Shown in pieces: positions 45,701 to 53,445 of a stretch of DNA of 64,000 nt. Made by a program: the position numbers and the translations under genes. Each line of letters opens with the position of its first letter. Position 1 is the stretch's first letter. Below the pieces are notes generated by a model. That model had not been told where the DNA came from, made no database searches, and worked only from the letters and a program-made list of their open reading frames with translations. The stretch is from Pseudomonas matsuisoli (GTDB taxonomy: Bacteria; Pseudomonadota; Gammaproteobacteria; Pseudomonadales; Pseudomonadaceae): positions 682,001 through 746,000 of the forward strand of contig NZ_BMPO01000001.1 of assembly GCF_014647635.1 (NCBI RefSeq), read 5' to 3'.

Positions 45701-46207
45701 TTCATGCAGGAACTGGTTGAACTTGGCGCGCATTTCGTCCATCGAGCGCTTGCCGACCTGCGAGCGAACGTCCTGAACGAATGAAAGATCATCGATGGCG
45801 CGCTTTGCCTTCACGCGCTCGGCATGCGCGCGCCATTGATCGTGAGCCGACTTTATCTGGCGTAGCGTTGCCACTTGCTGTGGATTGTCTCCGACCAGCT
45901 CGATCAACCCACCAAACTCACCGTCCAGTCGTTGGACCGCGCGATCGTAAGGCTCGAGGAATACTGGATCGTCGCCAACTAGATAGCCGCGCATGCCGGT
46001 TTCCATGTCGATCAGTAGCTTGAAGACACCGTTGCCCTGACTGATCACGCGGTCGGAATGCTCGACATCGCGGGAGACCGAAAGCAGGTAATAGATGATG
46101 CAAACGAAGAAACCGATCGTCACCAGACCTACCGCGACTGGGACTGCAATGTTACGAGCGAGTATTCGCCGGAAGCGTTCTTCCTCGATGACCGTCTTGT
46201 CGGGCAT
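42701..46207 (-). CDS. CHASE3-GAF hybrid sensor histidine kinase with three receivers
   Basis: An 1168-residue multidomain kinase. Order: transmembrane helix 21-43; periplasmic CHASE3 domain about 45-180 (ISQGNGVFKLLIDMETGMRGYLVGDDPVFLEPY); helix 183-205; GAF about 240-395; long coiled coil 395-495; HisKA with His503 in FLANMSHELRTPL; ATPase 610-720; an Ala/Pro linker; receivers with Asp826 (LLDMRLPDHSG), Asp948 (IIDLKLPDMDG) and Asp1095 (LMDIMMPEMDG). The middle receiver is less typical (it lacks the usual Lys; IIIKGARS follows). The start has AGGGAA upstream. It heads the module with cheR-cheB-receiver kinase. Ligand unknown. Confidence 0.92.
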   Translation of the reverse strand: MPDKTVIEEERFRRILARNIAVPVAVGLVTIGFFVCIIYYLLSVSRDVEHSDRVISQGNGVFKLLIDMETGMRGYLVGDDPVFLEPYDRAVQRLDGEFGGLIELVGDNPQQVATLRQIKSAHDQWRAHAERVKAKRAIDDLSFVQDVRSQVGKRSMDEMRAKFNQFLHEEERLRAARVDFAEWMTVLAVGIFIAVIFLLNVLIAYRGRHELLTLSAAFNTSLQKEAANAQELQRQSWYQTAEASLAEHLIGQLTIEEVGNRTLDFLAQQIQVAVGALYTVENGRLRRVATYAFDEAQLLRREHLEFGQGLIGQAASERRPMALENLPANYLQVSSAVGESDAHAVLILPIIDGNELMGVIELGFLRPLESQDRELMRLLAGNIGAAISGANYRQKLQTALSETQALNEELQVQQEELRSANEELEEQSSALRESQANLEAQQAELEQTNEQLSEQALALANHRDELDTRNRDLGEAQRMLEARAEELQRASRYKSEFLANMSHELRTPLNSSLILAKLLADNDDGNLTEEQVKFASSIYSAGNDLLTLINDILDLSKVEAGKLELVLEDASLVRLADNLNGLFTPLAGQKSLDLVIQIADGLPPTIQTDIQRLEQILKNLLSNAIKFTDAGEVRLQIEPAAEGHIAFHVQDTGIGIPQEQQDVVFEAFRQADGTTNRRYGGTGLGLSISREFAHRLGATLTVSSEVGKGSRFSLALPQRFVDASEPAAPAAVVSAARPEPRQSALPKMPPASAVAEPPAALPPFDDDRERMSASGRCVLIIEDEPQFAKILYDLAHELNYNCLVAHGADEGFSLAESHLPDAILLDMRLPDHSGLTVLERLKENARTRHIPVHICSVEDRRETALHMGAVGYAMKPVSRDDLKSVFARLESKLEQKVKRVLVVEDDDLQRESISRLIEDDDIEIVAVGLGGLALDQLRDTVFDCMIIDLKLPDMDGSQLLARMTEEDICSFPPVIVYTGRNLSRDEEAELLKYSRSIIIKGARSPERLLDEVTLFLHKVEADMPLERQRMLKTVRNRDRAFEGRRILLVDDDVRNIFALTSALEHKGAGVEIARNGIEALEKLDQEPTIDLVLMDIMMPEMDGYEATERIRKDPRFKRLPIIAVTAKAMKDDQDRCLRAGANDYLAKPIDLDRLFSLIRVWLPKLEVF

Positions 46208-46351
46208 GCTTTTCCCTAAACAATATGAGGGTATAAAAGAGCCGGCGAGGATATACCAATCTGTAGCCGTGAGGAGAATTAGATGGTGAAGGCCACCTGC
46301 AAGATAGACGCGTCCCTCCTACAGGTGGTTTTACCTTGGCAGCCGCACGCG

Positions 46352-46510
46352 CTAGCGGCGAGCGATGATCCAGACCGCGTGGATGATCCCCGGGATGTAG
46401 CCGCAGATGGTCAGCAAGATGTTCAGCCAGAAATGCAGGCCAAGCCCGACCTGGAGGAACACGCCCAGCGGCGGAAGGATGATGGCGAAAATGATCCGAA
46501 TCAGATCCAT
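46352..46510 (-). CDS. Pmp3/YqaE-family small membrane protein
   Basis: A 52-residue hydrophobic peptide of the Pmp3 (UPF0057) family: two membrane helices around LIRIIFAIILPPLGVFLQVGLG and HFWLNILLTICGYIPGIIHAVWII. I start it at MDLIRI (46510), with AGGAG upstream, rather than at an earlier frame opening at 46537. Relatives respond to salt or membrane stress. It sits alone between the kinase and the binding lipoprotein. Confidence 0.9.
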   Translation of the reverse strand: MDLIRIIFAIILPPLGVFLQVGLGLHFWLNILLTICGYIPGIIHAVWIIARR

Positions 46511-46714
46511 GAGAAACGTCTCCTGAAAGGTTGGCATTGATGCCGGCTCATCAAAGACCGCAGCCCGATGAGAAGGGTTCCAGCACCTCGTTTGAGCACG
46601 TCAAACCCGCCATGGACTTTCAGTCTTTACGCATTTAACGACCCCGCCCATGCGCCCGAATGATATGGTTTCTCGTTTCCAAAAGACCCAGGCTGTTCCA
46701 ACGGAGTTGCATAC

Positions 46715-47623
46715 GTGAGAAGAACCGCATTGTTTACCCTGCTCGCTCTGGCGATCGCAGGCTGCAGCACACCATCGTCGCAGCAGGACACCCTGAACGT
46801 CGTTCAACCACAGGGCACCGTCGCCGTAAAGAAAGACCCGCAGAAAATCGTCAGCTTCGACTTCGGCAGCGTGGACACATTGGCGGCGCTGGGCGCGGGT
46901 CAACGCGTCGTCGGCGCAGCCGACAACCCGCCCCCCTATCTCCAACCGAATGGCCTGCAACTCGCGCCGGTCGGTTCCTTGAAAGCCCCGAACCTGGACG
47001 CCGTTCGGGCACTTTCGCCGGATCTCATCTTGGTGACTGGACGCCAAGGCGACGACGCGCAGAGGCTGGCCGGCATTGCACCGACGCTGGACATGAGCAC
47101 CGGCCCGGATTACCTCGCCAGCGTGAAGCAGCACATCACGACCCTAGGCGAACTGGTGGGACGTCAGGAGCAGGCCAAGACGGCATTGGTGGACCTGCAG
47201 AAAAGCGTCGATGAAGTCCGCGCCCAAGTCGCAAAATCCGGCAAGAAAGCCATCGTGCTAACGCACAACGAGGGGCGCTTCTCCGCCAACGAGCAGCCGG
47301 TGATCTATTCGGTCCTGCAGGCCCCGCGCGCGCTACCCGCACCTGCCCCACGAGCGCCCGGCGCGCCGCGGCCAAAACCACAGCCGATGACGCTGGAGCA
47401 GATTGCAGCGGCTCAGCCGGACATCATTTTCATCGTGGACCGCAGTGCGGCGATCGGTGGGAAGCCTCTGGATATCGCATCGCTCAATGGCTCTGCGCTA
47501 CTGAAGACGCCGGCGGCAAAGCACAACGACGTGTTCTATCTTGACCCGCCGCTCTGGTATCTCTCCGGTGGTGGCCTGCAGAGCCTGATGTTGCAGATCG
47601 AGCAGATCGCGCAGTCTTACTGA
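46715..47623 (+). CDS. Siderophore-type ABC transporter binding lipoprotein with a Pro-rich insert
   Basis: Periplasmic binding protein of the FatB/FepB class (helical-backbone type), 302 residues, starting with GTG at 46715. The lipobox is ALAIAGC with the lipid-bearing Cys17. Family segments: KIVSFDFGSVDTLAALGAGQRVVG, LDAVRALSPDLILVTGRQG and the C-terminal GGLQSLMLQIEQIAQSY. Between residues 204 and 226 it has a run of Pro, Ala and Arg (RALPAPAPRAPGAPRPKPQP) where the FatB family usually has a short ligand-lobe helix region; this is unusual. No permease or ATPase follows, so it is an orphan. Its end overlaps the convergent channel gene by seven bases. Confidence 0.82.
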   Translation: MRRTALFTLLALAIAGCSTPSSQQDTLNVVQPQGTVAVKKDPQKIVSFDFGSVDTLAALGAGQRVVGAADNPPPYLQPNGLQLAPVGSLKAPNLDAVRALSPDLILVTGRQGDDAQRLAGIAPTLDMSTGPDYLASVKQHITTLGELVGRQEQAKTALVDLQKSVDEVRAQVAKSGKKAIVLTHNEGRFSANEQPVIYSVLQAPRALPAPAPRAPGAPRPKPQPMTLEQIAAAQPDIIFIVDRSAAIGGKPLDIASLNGSALLKTPAAKHNDVFYLDPPLWYLSGGGLQSLMLQIEQIAQSY

Positions 47624-48975
47624 GACGGCGCGGTCGCCGGCCCTTGATGTCCTTCGGCGACCAGGGGCTGATCCGGCGCGTTGCGACCGTTGCGCAACGG
47701 AATGTCGACCCGCGTACGCGGCAGGCATTCCGGATAACGCTGCGCGATGAAATTGATGAGCCCTTCACGCATGTGGCAGCGCAGGTCGAACGCGTTCGGC
47801 CCACCACGCGCGCTGACCAGCACGCGGATCTGAATGTTGTGCTCGGTCATCTCCAACATCTGCACGACACAAACGCGGCCATTCCATAGCGGTGACGCCT
47901 CGGCCAGACGCTGAGCCTCTTCGCGTAGCGGCTCCATTGGCAGATGGTAGTCGGCATACAGGATGACCGTGCCGAGCAGGTCTTTATCGCGTTTGGTCCA
48001 GTTTTCAAACGGATTCTCGACAAAGTACGTGATCGGCAACACGAGCCGACGCAAATCCCAAATCCGGATCACGACGAACGTCAGCGTCAGCTCCTCCACC
48101 CATCCCCATTCGCCTTCGACAATCACGGCATCGTTCAGCTGGATAGGCTGCGTGAGCGCAATCTGAATGCCGGCGATGAGATTCCCCAGCACCTTTTGTG
48201 CGGCGAACCCCAGGATGACCCCGATGATGCCTGCGGACGCCAGAATGCTCGCCCCCAATTGCCGAACCTTGTCGAACACCATGAGCATCGACGCCACGGC
48301 CAGGACCACGATGAGAAAATTGATGAGCTTGCGGAGTACCGTGATCTGCGTGTGGACCTTGCGTGCGGTGAAATCCTCGTCGTTGAACTGATAGCGCTCG
48401 CTGAGCATGCGCTCGGTACTGTTCACACCGTAGATGAGCACAGCGGCAACGCTGGCGATCAGTAGCAGGCTTGTCAGGCTGCGCAACACGTCGCCCATTT
48501 CCTGCGAAGTCACGAACAGCGGGAAGAGTGAAAACAGCAGAAATACGGGGGCCAACGCAGCCAGACAGCGCAGGAAAAACGGCATGACGAAGCGTTCGAA
48601 GAGCGACGTGCGCTTCTCGGACCAACGATCCACCAAATGCACGAAGCGCTTGGCGACCCGGATCAGCAACCAGACGGACAACAGCAGCACGGCCACGTGC
48701 GCTAAGGGAATCAGAGTAACCCGCCAGCCAATCGACGCCGGCAGGAGCAGGTAGAGCGCAAACGCAGCGCCATAGACCCACAAGATGCAAACGACGGGGA
48801 CGTGCCCGGCTTTGCTGGTCGCATAAAACAAATTCAAACGGCCGCTTTGCAACCGCATCAATCTCAGGTGGATAAAGGTCAGGACGCTGCTGACCCCAAG
48901 AGTAATACCCAGTACGCAGGCGCTGAGAATCCACGCTGGAAAGGTTTCGATGCCATGGATGATGTAATCGATCAT
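47617..48975 (-). CDS. MscS-family mechanosensitive channel-like protein
   Basis: Inner-membrane channel protein, 452 residues. About five hydrophobic segments in the N-terminal half (VLGITLGVSSVLTFIHLRLM, VCILWVYGAAFALYLLL, LIPLAHVAVLLLSVWLLI, further two near 145-190) precede the MscS pore helix SILASAGIIGVILGFAAQKVLGNLIAGIQIALTQPIQLNDAVIVEGEWGWVEELTLTF and the cytoplasmic beta and alpha-beta domains. The Ala/Gly-rich pore motif is present. Larger than E. coli MscS (286). It would protect against osmotic downshock, fitting the betaine uptake genes in this region. Confidence 0.9.
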   Translation of the reverse strand: MIDYIIHGIETFPAWILSACVLGITLGVSSVLTFIHLRLMRLQSGRLNLFYATSKAGHVPVVCILWVYGAAFALYLLLPASIGWRVTLIPLAHVAVLLLSVWLLIRVAKRFVHLVDRWSEKRTSLFERFVMPFFLRCLAALAPVFLLFSLFPLFVTSQEMGDVLRSLTSLLLIASVAAVLIYGVNSTERMLSERYQFNDEDFTARKVHTQITVLRKLINFLIVVLAVASMLMVFDKVRQLGASILASAGIIGVILGFAAQKVLGNLIAGIQIALTQPIQLNDAVIVEGEWGWVEELTLTFVVIRIWDLRRLVLPITYFVENPFENWTKRDKDLLGTVILYADYHLPMEPLREEAQRLAEASPLWNGRVCVVQMLEMTEHNIQIRVLVSARGGPNAFDLRCHMREGLINFIAQRYPECLPRTRVDIPLRNGRNAPDQPLVAEGHQGPATAPSQ

Positions 48976-49140
48976 TCAGTGCCTCTGAGCTGTCCTTCGA
49001 CGGGCGCACATTGGTGACGGCCGCGGCACGACCAGCCACACGGCGCACGGTGACGGTTACCGAACTTACGACAGAAGCACCGCGGCAGGGTTCGTCGCCA
49101 CCCCCAGGCGAACCCTCTATCTAGAGCGGCTCTCCCCAAC

Positions 49141-49168
49141 GAAAAAGGGAACCGCGAACGGTTCCCTT
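49141..49168 (-). terminator. Rho-independent terminator of gcd
   Basis: On the minus strand, stem AAGGGAACCG / CGGTTCCCTT with loop TTCG, followed by TTTTTCG, about 50 bases after the gcd stop. Confidence 0.82.
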
Positions 49169-49215
49169 GTCGATGATGGGGCGCCAGCCTGGGAGGCGAC
49201 GCCCTGCCTATGCAC

Positions 49216-51663
49216 TCACGGTAGTGCGTAAGTGATCACGTAGTCGCCGGTCGGCGTCTCCATGAAGTGGTGCCCGGTGGCGACGATCATCAAGTACTGC
49301 TTGCCGTTCGCTTCGTACACCAGAGGGTTGGCCTGGCCGCCCGCAGGCAGTACATCTTGCCAAACGGTCTTGCCGGTCTCCATGTCGATCGCCCGGATGA
49401 GGTCGTCCGTGGCGGCCGCGATGAAGACCAACCCGCCCGCCGTCACAACCGAACCACCATTGTTGGGCGTACCGATGTCGATCGGCAGGCCAGACTTGAT
49501 GCCCCAGGGGCCGTTGCTACGCGCAGTGCCCAGCGGACGATCCCAGATGGTCTTGCCGGACTTGAGATCGATGGCACGGATACCACCGTATGGCGGCTGG
49601 ACGCACAACAGCCCGGTCTGCTTGAGGCGCCAGCCCGCATTGACGTTCATCGCGTATGGCGTGCCTTCCTGCGGATCCCCGGCGCCTTCGGCACCCCCTC
49701 GATCGGCGGCCAATTCTTCACGGGGACGCCAGCCAAGCTCGTTCGCTTTCTCGCGCGGGACGAATTCGTTGTAGTTGGGCATGTCATTGTAGTTCGCAAT
49801 GATCACGCCACGACGCGTGTCGACGGCCACGCTCCCCCAGTCCGACCCGCCGTTGTAACCGGTGTATTCGATCCACGGCTGATCGGCTGTCGGTGGCGTG
49901 TAGATCCCTTCGTAGCTGGCCTGGCGGAACTGGATACGGCAGGCCAGTTGGTCGAACGGCGACATCCCCCACGCATCTTTCTCGGTCAGCTCAGGCTGAC
50001 GCAGCGTGTGGTACTTGGAGTACGGCTGCGTTGGCGAGCGCTGCTCGGGCTCAGCGCCACCTTGCGGGGCGGGCCGCTCTTCGATATCGAAGAGGGTTTC
50101 ACCCGTGCGGCGATCGAATACATACATCTCGCCCTGCTTCGTCGGCAGCAGCACCGCCGGGACTGGGCCCTGATCCGTCGGAAAGTCGAGCAGCGTCGGC
50201 TGCGAGCCGAGGTCGTAATCCCACACATCTTTGTGCGTGGTCTGGAACTTCCACACCGGACGACCGGTTTCGACGTTCAACGCGACGAGTGCCACGCTCC
50301 AGTCGTTTTCGGCTTCGGTCCGCGAACTGCTCCAGTAATCGGCAGCGGAGTTACCCATGGGCAAATAGACGAGCCCGAGGTTGTTATCGCCCACGGCCGT
50401 CGTCCACATGTTCGGCGAACCGCGCGTGTAGGTCTCGCCGTCTTTCAGCGGCTCGGTGCGGTCCGGATTACCCGCGTCCCACGCCCAGCGCAACTCACCC
50501 GTCACGGCATCGAAACCCTTGATGACACCCGACGGTGGATAGCGACGCTGACCATCGAGCACCTGATGACCGGTCACGACGACATTGCGCACGATCGTGG
50601 GGGCAGAGTTGATCGAGACATAACCGGCTGGCGCGACGCCCATGCCTTCCTTGATGTCGACCTGGCCGTTATTGCCGAAGTCGGCGCAGGGCTTGCCCGT
50701 TTCGGCGTCGACCGCAAGGATTCTGCCGTCCAACGTGCCAGAGAAGATCCGCGTACGGCAGGTCATGGCATCCCCTGCCGGTGCACTAGCAGACGCGGAC
50801 TCGTCCGCCGGAACATTGGGACGGTCTTCAGGCACCTCGTAATAGCTCACACCTCGGCAAGCCGCCGTGTAGGGAATGGCGTCTTCCGGCACCTTCGGAT
50901 CGTAGCGCCAGCGTTCCTTGCCTGTGCCTGCGTCCAGGGAAATGAGGATGTTGCGCGAGGTACACAAGTAGACATTCTGGCCGATCTTCAATGGCGTGGT
51001 TTCCGCGCCCCAGCGGTGATCGAGTACGTCGCCAGTGCGGTACTCCCACGCTTTCTTCAATTCACCGACATTGTCACGGTTGATTTGGTCTAGCGGGGAA
51101 TAACGGGTCGCCGCTGCATTGCGGCCGTATGCCGACCAATCAGCGTCTGCGGGGTTGTCCGCGACTTGAGCATCGCCGACATCCGTTTCCAGCGAAGCGT
51201 CGCCAGCGGTGGGCAGCGTGCCGGGATTCGTGTAGCCATAGGGGACGAATGCAAGGCCTCCCGCGACGACCAGGACCAGGCAAAGGACTGCCGCACAGGC
51301 GCGTGTGGCCCCTTTCGCGTAGCCCAGACGTGGCGCGACGAGCGCGAACACGATAGCCAGGATTAAGATGAGGTCGAGGCGCGGAATCCAGCGCCAATAA
51401 TTCAAACCGGATTCCCAGGCGCTCCAAATGACGGTGCCGATGAACACCAGCACGAACCAGAACGTGGCGCCTCGCTTTCGCTGCGTGAGCTGCATTCCGG
51501 ATATCAGTAAGCCGATACCGACGATCAAGTAGTACCAAGACCCTCCGAGAAATGCGAGGTAGGCGCCGCCAGCGCCGAGCACGAGTCCCGTGAGTAAAAG
51601 TACAAGCCCGAATATGAAGAGCACCGTGTCGAAATGCCGTCCCCGACCATCAGATCGACTCAT
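49216..51663 (-). CDS. gcd: Membrane-bound PQQ-dependent glucose dehydrogenase
   Basis: Quinoprotein that oxidises glucose to gluconolactone in the periplasm and sends electrons to ubiquinone. The 815-residue protein has five hydrophobic segments between residues 14 and 155, then the eight-bladed PQQ propeller from about 175: ADWSAYGRNAAATRYSPLDQINRDNV, W-docking repeats such as AVDAETGKPC, WDAGNPDRTEPLKDGETYTRGSPNMWTTAVG, DYDLGSQPTLLDFPTDQGPVPAVLLPTKQGEMYVFDRRTG. GGAAGG precedes the ATG. PQQ biosynthesis genes are not in the window. It has a good terminator and stands as a single unit. Confidence 0.95.
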   Translation of the reverse strand: MSRSDGRGRHFDTVLFIFGLVLLLTGLVLGAGGAYLAFLGGSWYYLIVGIGLLISGMQLTQRKRGATFWFVLVFIGTVIWSAWESGLNYWRWIPRLDLILILAIVFALVAPRLGYAKGATRACAAVLCLVLVVAGGLAFVPYGYTNPGTLPTAGDASLETDVGDAQVADNPADADWSAYGRNAAATRYSPLDQINRDNVGELKKAWEYRTGDVLDHRWGAETTPLKIGQNVYLCTSRNILISLDAGTGKERWRYDPKVPEDAIPYTAACRGVSYYEVPEDRPNVPADESASASAPAGDAMTCRTRIFSGTLDGRILAVDAETGKPCADFGNNGQVDIKEGMGVAPAGYVSINSAPTIVRNVVVTGHQVLDGQRRYPPSGVIKGFDAVTGELRWAWDAGNPDRTEPLKDGETYTRGSPNMWTTAVGDNNLGLVYLPMGNSAADYWSSSRTEAENDWSVALVALNVETGRPVWKFQTTHKDVWDYDLGSQPTLLDFPTDQGPVPAVLLPTKQGEMYVFDRRTGETLFDIEERPAPQGGAEPEQRSPTQPYSKYHTLRQPELTEKDAWGMSPFDQLACRIQFRQASYEGIYTPPTADQPWIEYTGYNGGSDWGSVAVDTRRGVIIANYNDMPNYNEFVPREKANELGWRPREELAADRGGAEGAGDPQEGTPYAMNVNAGWRLKQTGLLCVQPPYGGIRAIDLKSGKTIWDRPLGTARSNGPWGIKSGLPIDIGTPNNGGSVVTAGGLVFIAAATDDLIRAIDMETGKTVWQDVLPAGGQANPLVYEANGKQYLMIVATGHHFMETPTGDYVITYALP

Positions 51664-51897
51664 TATCCTTCCTTAAATTATGTGTATTTATTTCGAAGAA
51701 CTCAGAAGTCCGATTTGTGACGGAGTTGGAAGTTCAGCTTATTTAAGGAACAGCCCGTTGCGCTCGCCCCCCTACTGGGCACTTTCGCGCTTGCGGGATC
51801 AATTTCGTGCATGCCTACGGGGAACAGGAGCGATATCCGAGCTTTGTAGGTTTATCTAAAAGGCACGCGCGCCAAAGGAGCCAAGACACACACCTGT

Positions 51898-51918
51898 TTG
51901 ATTTTCATTGAAAATCAA
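51898..51918. promoter_or_regulatory. 21-bp palindrome, candidate upstream activator site
   Basis: Arms TTGATTTTCA and TGAAAATCAA surround one T. It ends 58 bases upstream of the sigma-54 promoter GG, about 84-104 bases before the inferred transcription start, a normal place for an enhancer-binding protein. GATCG-N8-CGATC (51940-51957) lies between them. Confidence 0.55.
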
Positions 51919-51975
51919 TTACTTAAATAATTTTATAGCGATCGATTGCAAACGATCTCTTAGAAAAAGTCGAAG

Positions 51976-51991
51976 TGGCACGCCTGGTGCA
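51976..51991 (+). promoter_or_regulatory. Sigma-54 (RpoN) promoter, GG-N10-GC
   Basis: TGGCACGCCTGGTGCA has GG at 51977-51978 and GC at 51989-51990 with the exact ten-base spacing, and the TGGCAC half-site matches the consensus. It faces right, away from gcd, toward a strong terminator 70 bases on. No gene lies between. Confidence 0.72.
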
Positions 51992-52001
51992 AAGTGATCC
52001 C

Positions 52002-52094
52002 CATCCAGTTTCGGGGACCTTGGTACAGGCAGGCCGGGGATTCCCCTCTTTTATGCGAATGAATGGGCCGCTCTTGAAGCGGCCCATTTTTGTT
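52002..52094 (+). ncRNA. Predicted small RNA of about 90 bases, sigma-54 dependent
   Basis: From the inferred start near 52002 to the T-run at 52087-52091 the transcript would be about 90 bases. It contains hairpin GGGG-ATT-CCCC near 52037-52048 followed by TCTTTT, and the strong terminal stem. GGA-type and C-rich loops could pair with mRNA. A 14-codon reading frame ATGCGAATG.. inside it lacks a good ribosome site. I cannot match it to a named RNA; CrcZ and NrsZ are also RpoN-dependent but have different architecture. Confidence 0.6.
52062..52094 (+). terminator. Strong rho-independent terminator of the predicted small RNA
   Basis: Stem AATGGGCCGCT / AGCGGCCCATT with loop CTTGA, then TTTTTGTTT. 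There is no plus-strand protein gene upstream for it to serve. Confidence 0.88.
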
Positions 52095-52156
52095 TAAGCC
52101 GCGGGTACGCCCGCCCAATGTGGATCGCGCATTCACACGTACGGTGAGGGGCTCAG

Positions 52157-52639
52157 CTAACGGAGCGGCTCTGCGGTGATCGTCAGGCGCCAGCCATCAG
52201 GATCATTGGGTTCGATGGTGTCGATGACTTGTAGATGTCCCGCCAACGGCACCAGCAATACCCGAACGTCAGACCCGACGGGGCGAACGAGCCAGGAAAA
52301 ACGCTCATTACCACTTACGTCACCGCTAAAAGAGCTCCGAAGCGATGCTCTGGCAAGTACGAAGCTGACCGCGCCATCCTGCACGTTGCGGCGTAGATCG
52401 TGCGGCGGGCGGTCTAGGAGCAAAGACAAACTCAAGCGGCTTTGCGCGACCATGGGCGTCACTTGCAAGACCCGCGAAGGCATAGCGATGGCGTCTTCGG
52501 AGGGATTGACGATGCGGCCGATCATGAGGCCAATGACCACGCCAAAAAACACCAGCGAAAGCAGCCAGACCGACGCCCGTCGCAGGCGCGCCTTGCGCTC
52601 GAGCATCGCATCGTTGAACTCGTCGTCGCGTTCGGCCAA
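52157..52639 (-). CDS. Membrane-anchored unknown protein
   Basis: A protein of unknown function with one hydrophobic segment (SVWLLSLVFFGVVIGLMIGRI) after a charged N-terminus (AERDDEFNDAMLERKARLRRA) and a soluble C-terminal domain of about 110 residues rich in Leu/Arg and ending in WRLTITAEPLR. I place the start at TTG 52639, which gives 160 residues and has AAGG at good distance; an opening at 52687 is also TTG and gives 176. It converges with the predicted small RNA and is 137 bases from trmL, divergent from it. Nothing is known to me about the family. Confidence 0.68.
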   Translation of the reverse strand: MAERDDEFNDAMLERKARLRRASVWLLSLVFFGVVIGLMIGRIVNPSEDAIAMPSRVLQVTPMVAQSRLSLSLLLDRPPHDLRRNVQDGAVSFVLARASLRSSFSGDVSGNERFSWLVRPVGSDVRVLLVPLAGHLQVIDTIEPNDPDGWRLTITAEPLR

Positions 52640-52776
52640 TGTCGGCTGCCTTACAGGGAGTGAAACGGGGGAGAAGCCGCACCGCAAGACGCGGGCGTGA
52701 TGCCACTGACTTTAACATGGCCTGCCGGGCCGTCAGGCGTGGGGTAGAATCGCGGGCTGACTCAACGGGCTGAATC

Positions 52777-53265
52777 ATGTTCAACGTCATTCTCTTCCAA
52801 CCGGAAATTCCACCCAACACGGGTAACATCATCCGGCTGTGCGCCAACACCGGCTGTGCGCTTCATCTTATCGAGCCACTCGGTTTCGACGTCGACGACA
52901 AACGCCTGCGGCGCGCCGGCCTGGATTATCACGAGTACGCCACCCTTCGACGCCACCCCGACCTTGCCAGTTGCCTGGCGTATCTAGGCTTGGATATCCC
53001 GCCAGGGGCGGAGGGGCCGCGGCTGTTCGCACTGACGACGAAGGGCTCGCACCCTCATCACCAGGTCCACTATCGAGCGGGCGATACGTTCCTGTTCGGC
53101 CCAGAGAGCCGTGGATTGCCGCAAGACGTTCGCGAAAGTTTGCCGCCGGAACAACGTCTGCGCCTGCCGATGCGACCTGACTGCCGCAGCCTCAATCTGT
53201 CCAACACCGTGGCCGTGGTCGTCTACGAAGCTTGGCGTCAACACGATTTCGCTGGGGGTGCCTAG
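52777..53265 (+). CDS. trmL: tRNA (cytidine(34)-2'-O)-methyltransferase TrmL
   Basis: SPOUT-class methyltransferase that methylates the wobble ribose of tRNA-Leu (CAA, UAA). The 162-residue protein keeps the SPOUT fold motifs: LFQPEIPPNTGNIIRLCANTGCALHLIEPLGF at the start, then TFLFGPESRGLP near 108 and RLPMRPDCRSLNLSNTVAVVVYEAWRQ at the C-terminus, which form the trefoil-knot SAM pocket. Length is typical. It faces away from the anchored unknown protein upstream. Confidence 0.94.
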   Translation: MFNVILFQPEIPPNTGNIIRLCANTGCALHLIEPLGFDVDDKRLRRAGLDYHEYATLRRHPDLASCLAYLGLDIPPGAEGPRLFALTTKGSHPHHQVHYRAGDTFLFGPESRGLPQDVRESLPPEQRLRLPMRPDCRSLNLSNTVAVVVYEAWRQHDFAGGA

Positions 53266-53295
53266 CTAACGGTGCCTAGCCGGCCGCACCTCGCC

Positions 53296-53325
53296 GGCCA
53301 CACCACTACAAACGTTGGCGTGGCC
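53296..53325. repeat. Inverted repeat GGCCAC / GTGGCC between trmL and the molybdo-oxidoreductase
   Basis: Lies in the 180-base gap after trmL; the region is dominated by CCGGCC-type short palindromes without a T-run, perhaps an old REP. Confidence 0.45.
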
Positions 53326-53445
53326 GCCGGCCACCTCGCTGAGCAGTCGCGCTGAACCATCGTTTTCACAGGTTCGTCGTAATTAGGGCCTGTCGCTAAT
53401 TCTTCGCGACGGCGACAGCCCACTACAACGGCCGGCGATGACGAC

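Noticed and set aside
46655-46700. Fur box upstream of the siderophore-type binding protein
   Set aside because: AATGATATGG is only a weak partial match to the Fur consensus.
49267-51093. 608-residue plus-strand frame opposite gcd
   Set aside because: It is antisense to a clear PQQ dehydrogenase; composition (His/Arg/Val-rich, no domain) is typical of a GC-rich shadow frame.
52053-52097. 14-codon peptide inside the predicted small RNA
   Set aside because: Overlaps the terminator stem and lacks a ribosome site; codons mirror the hairpin.
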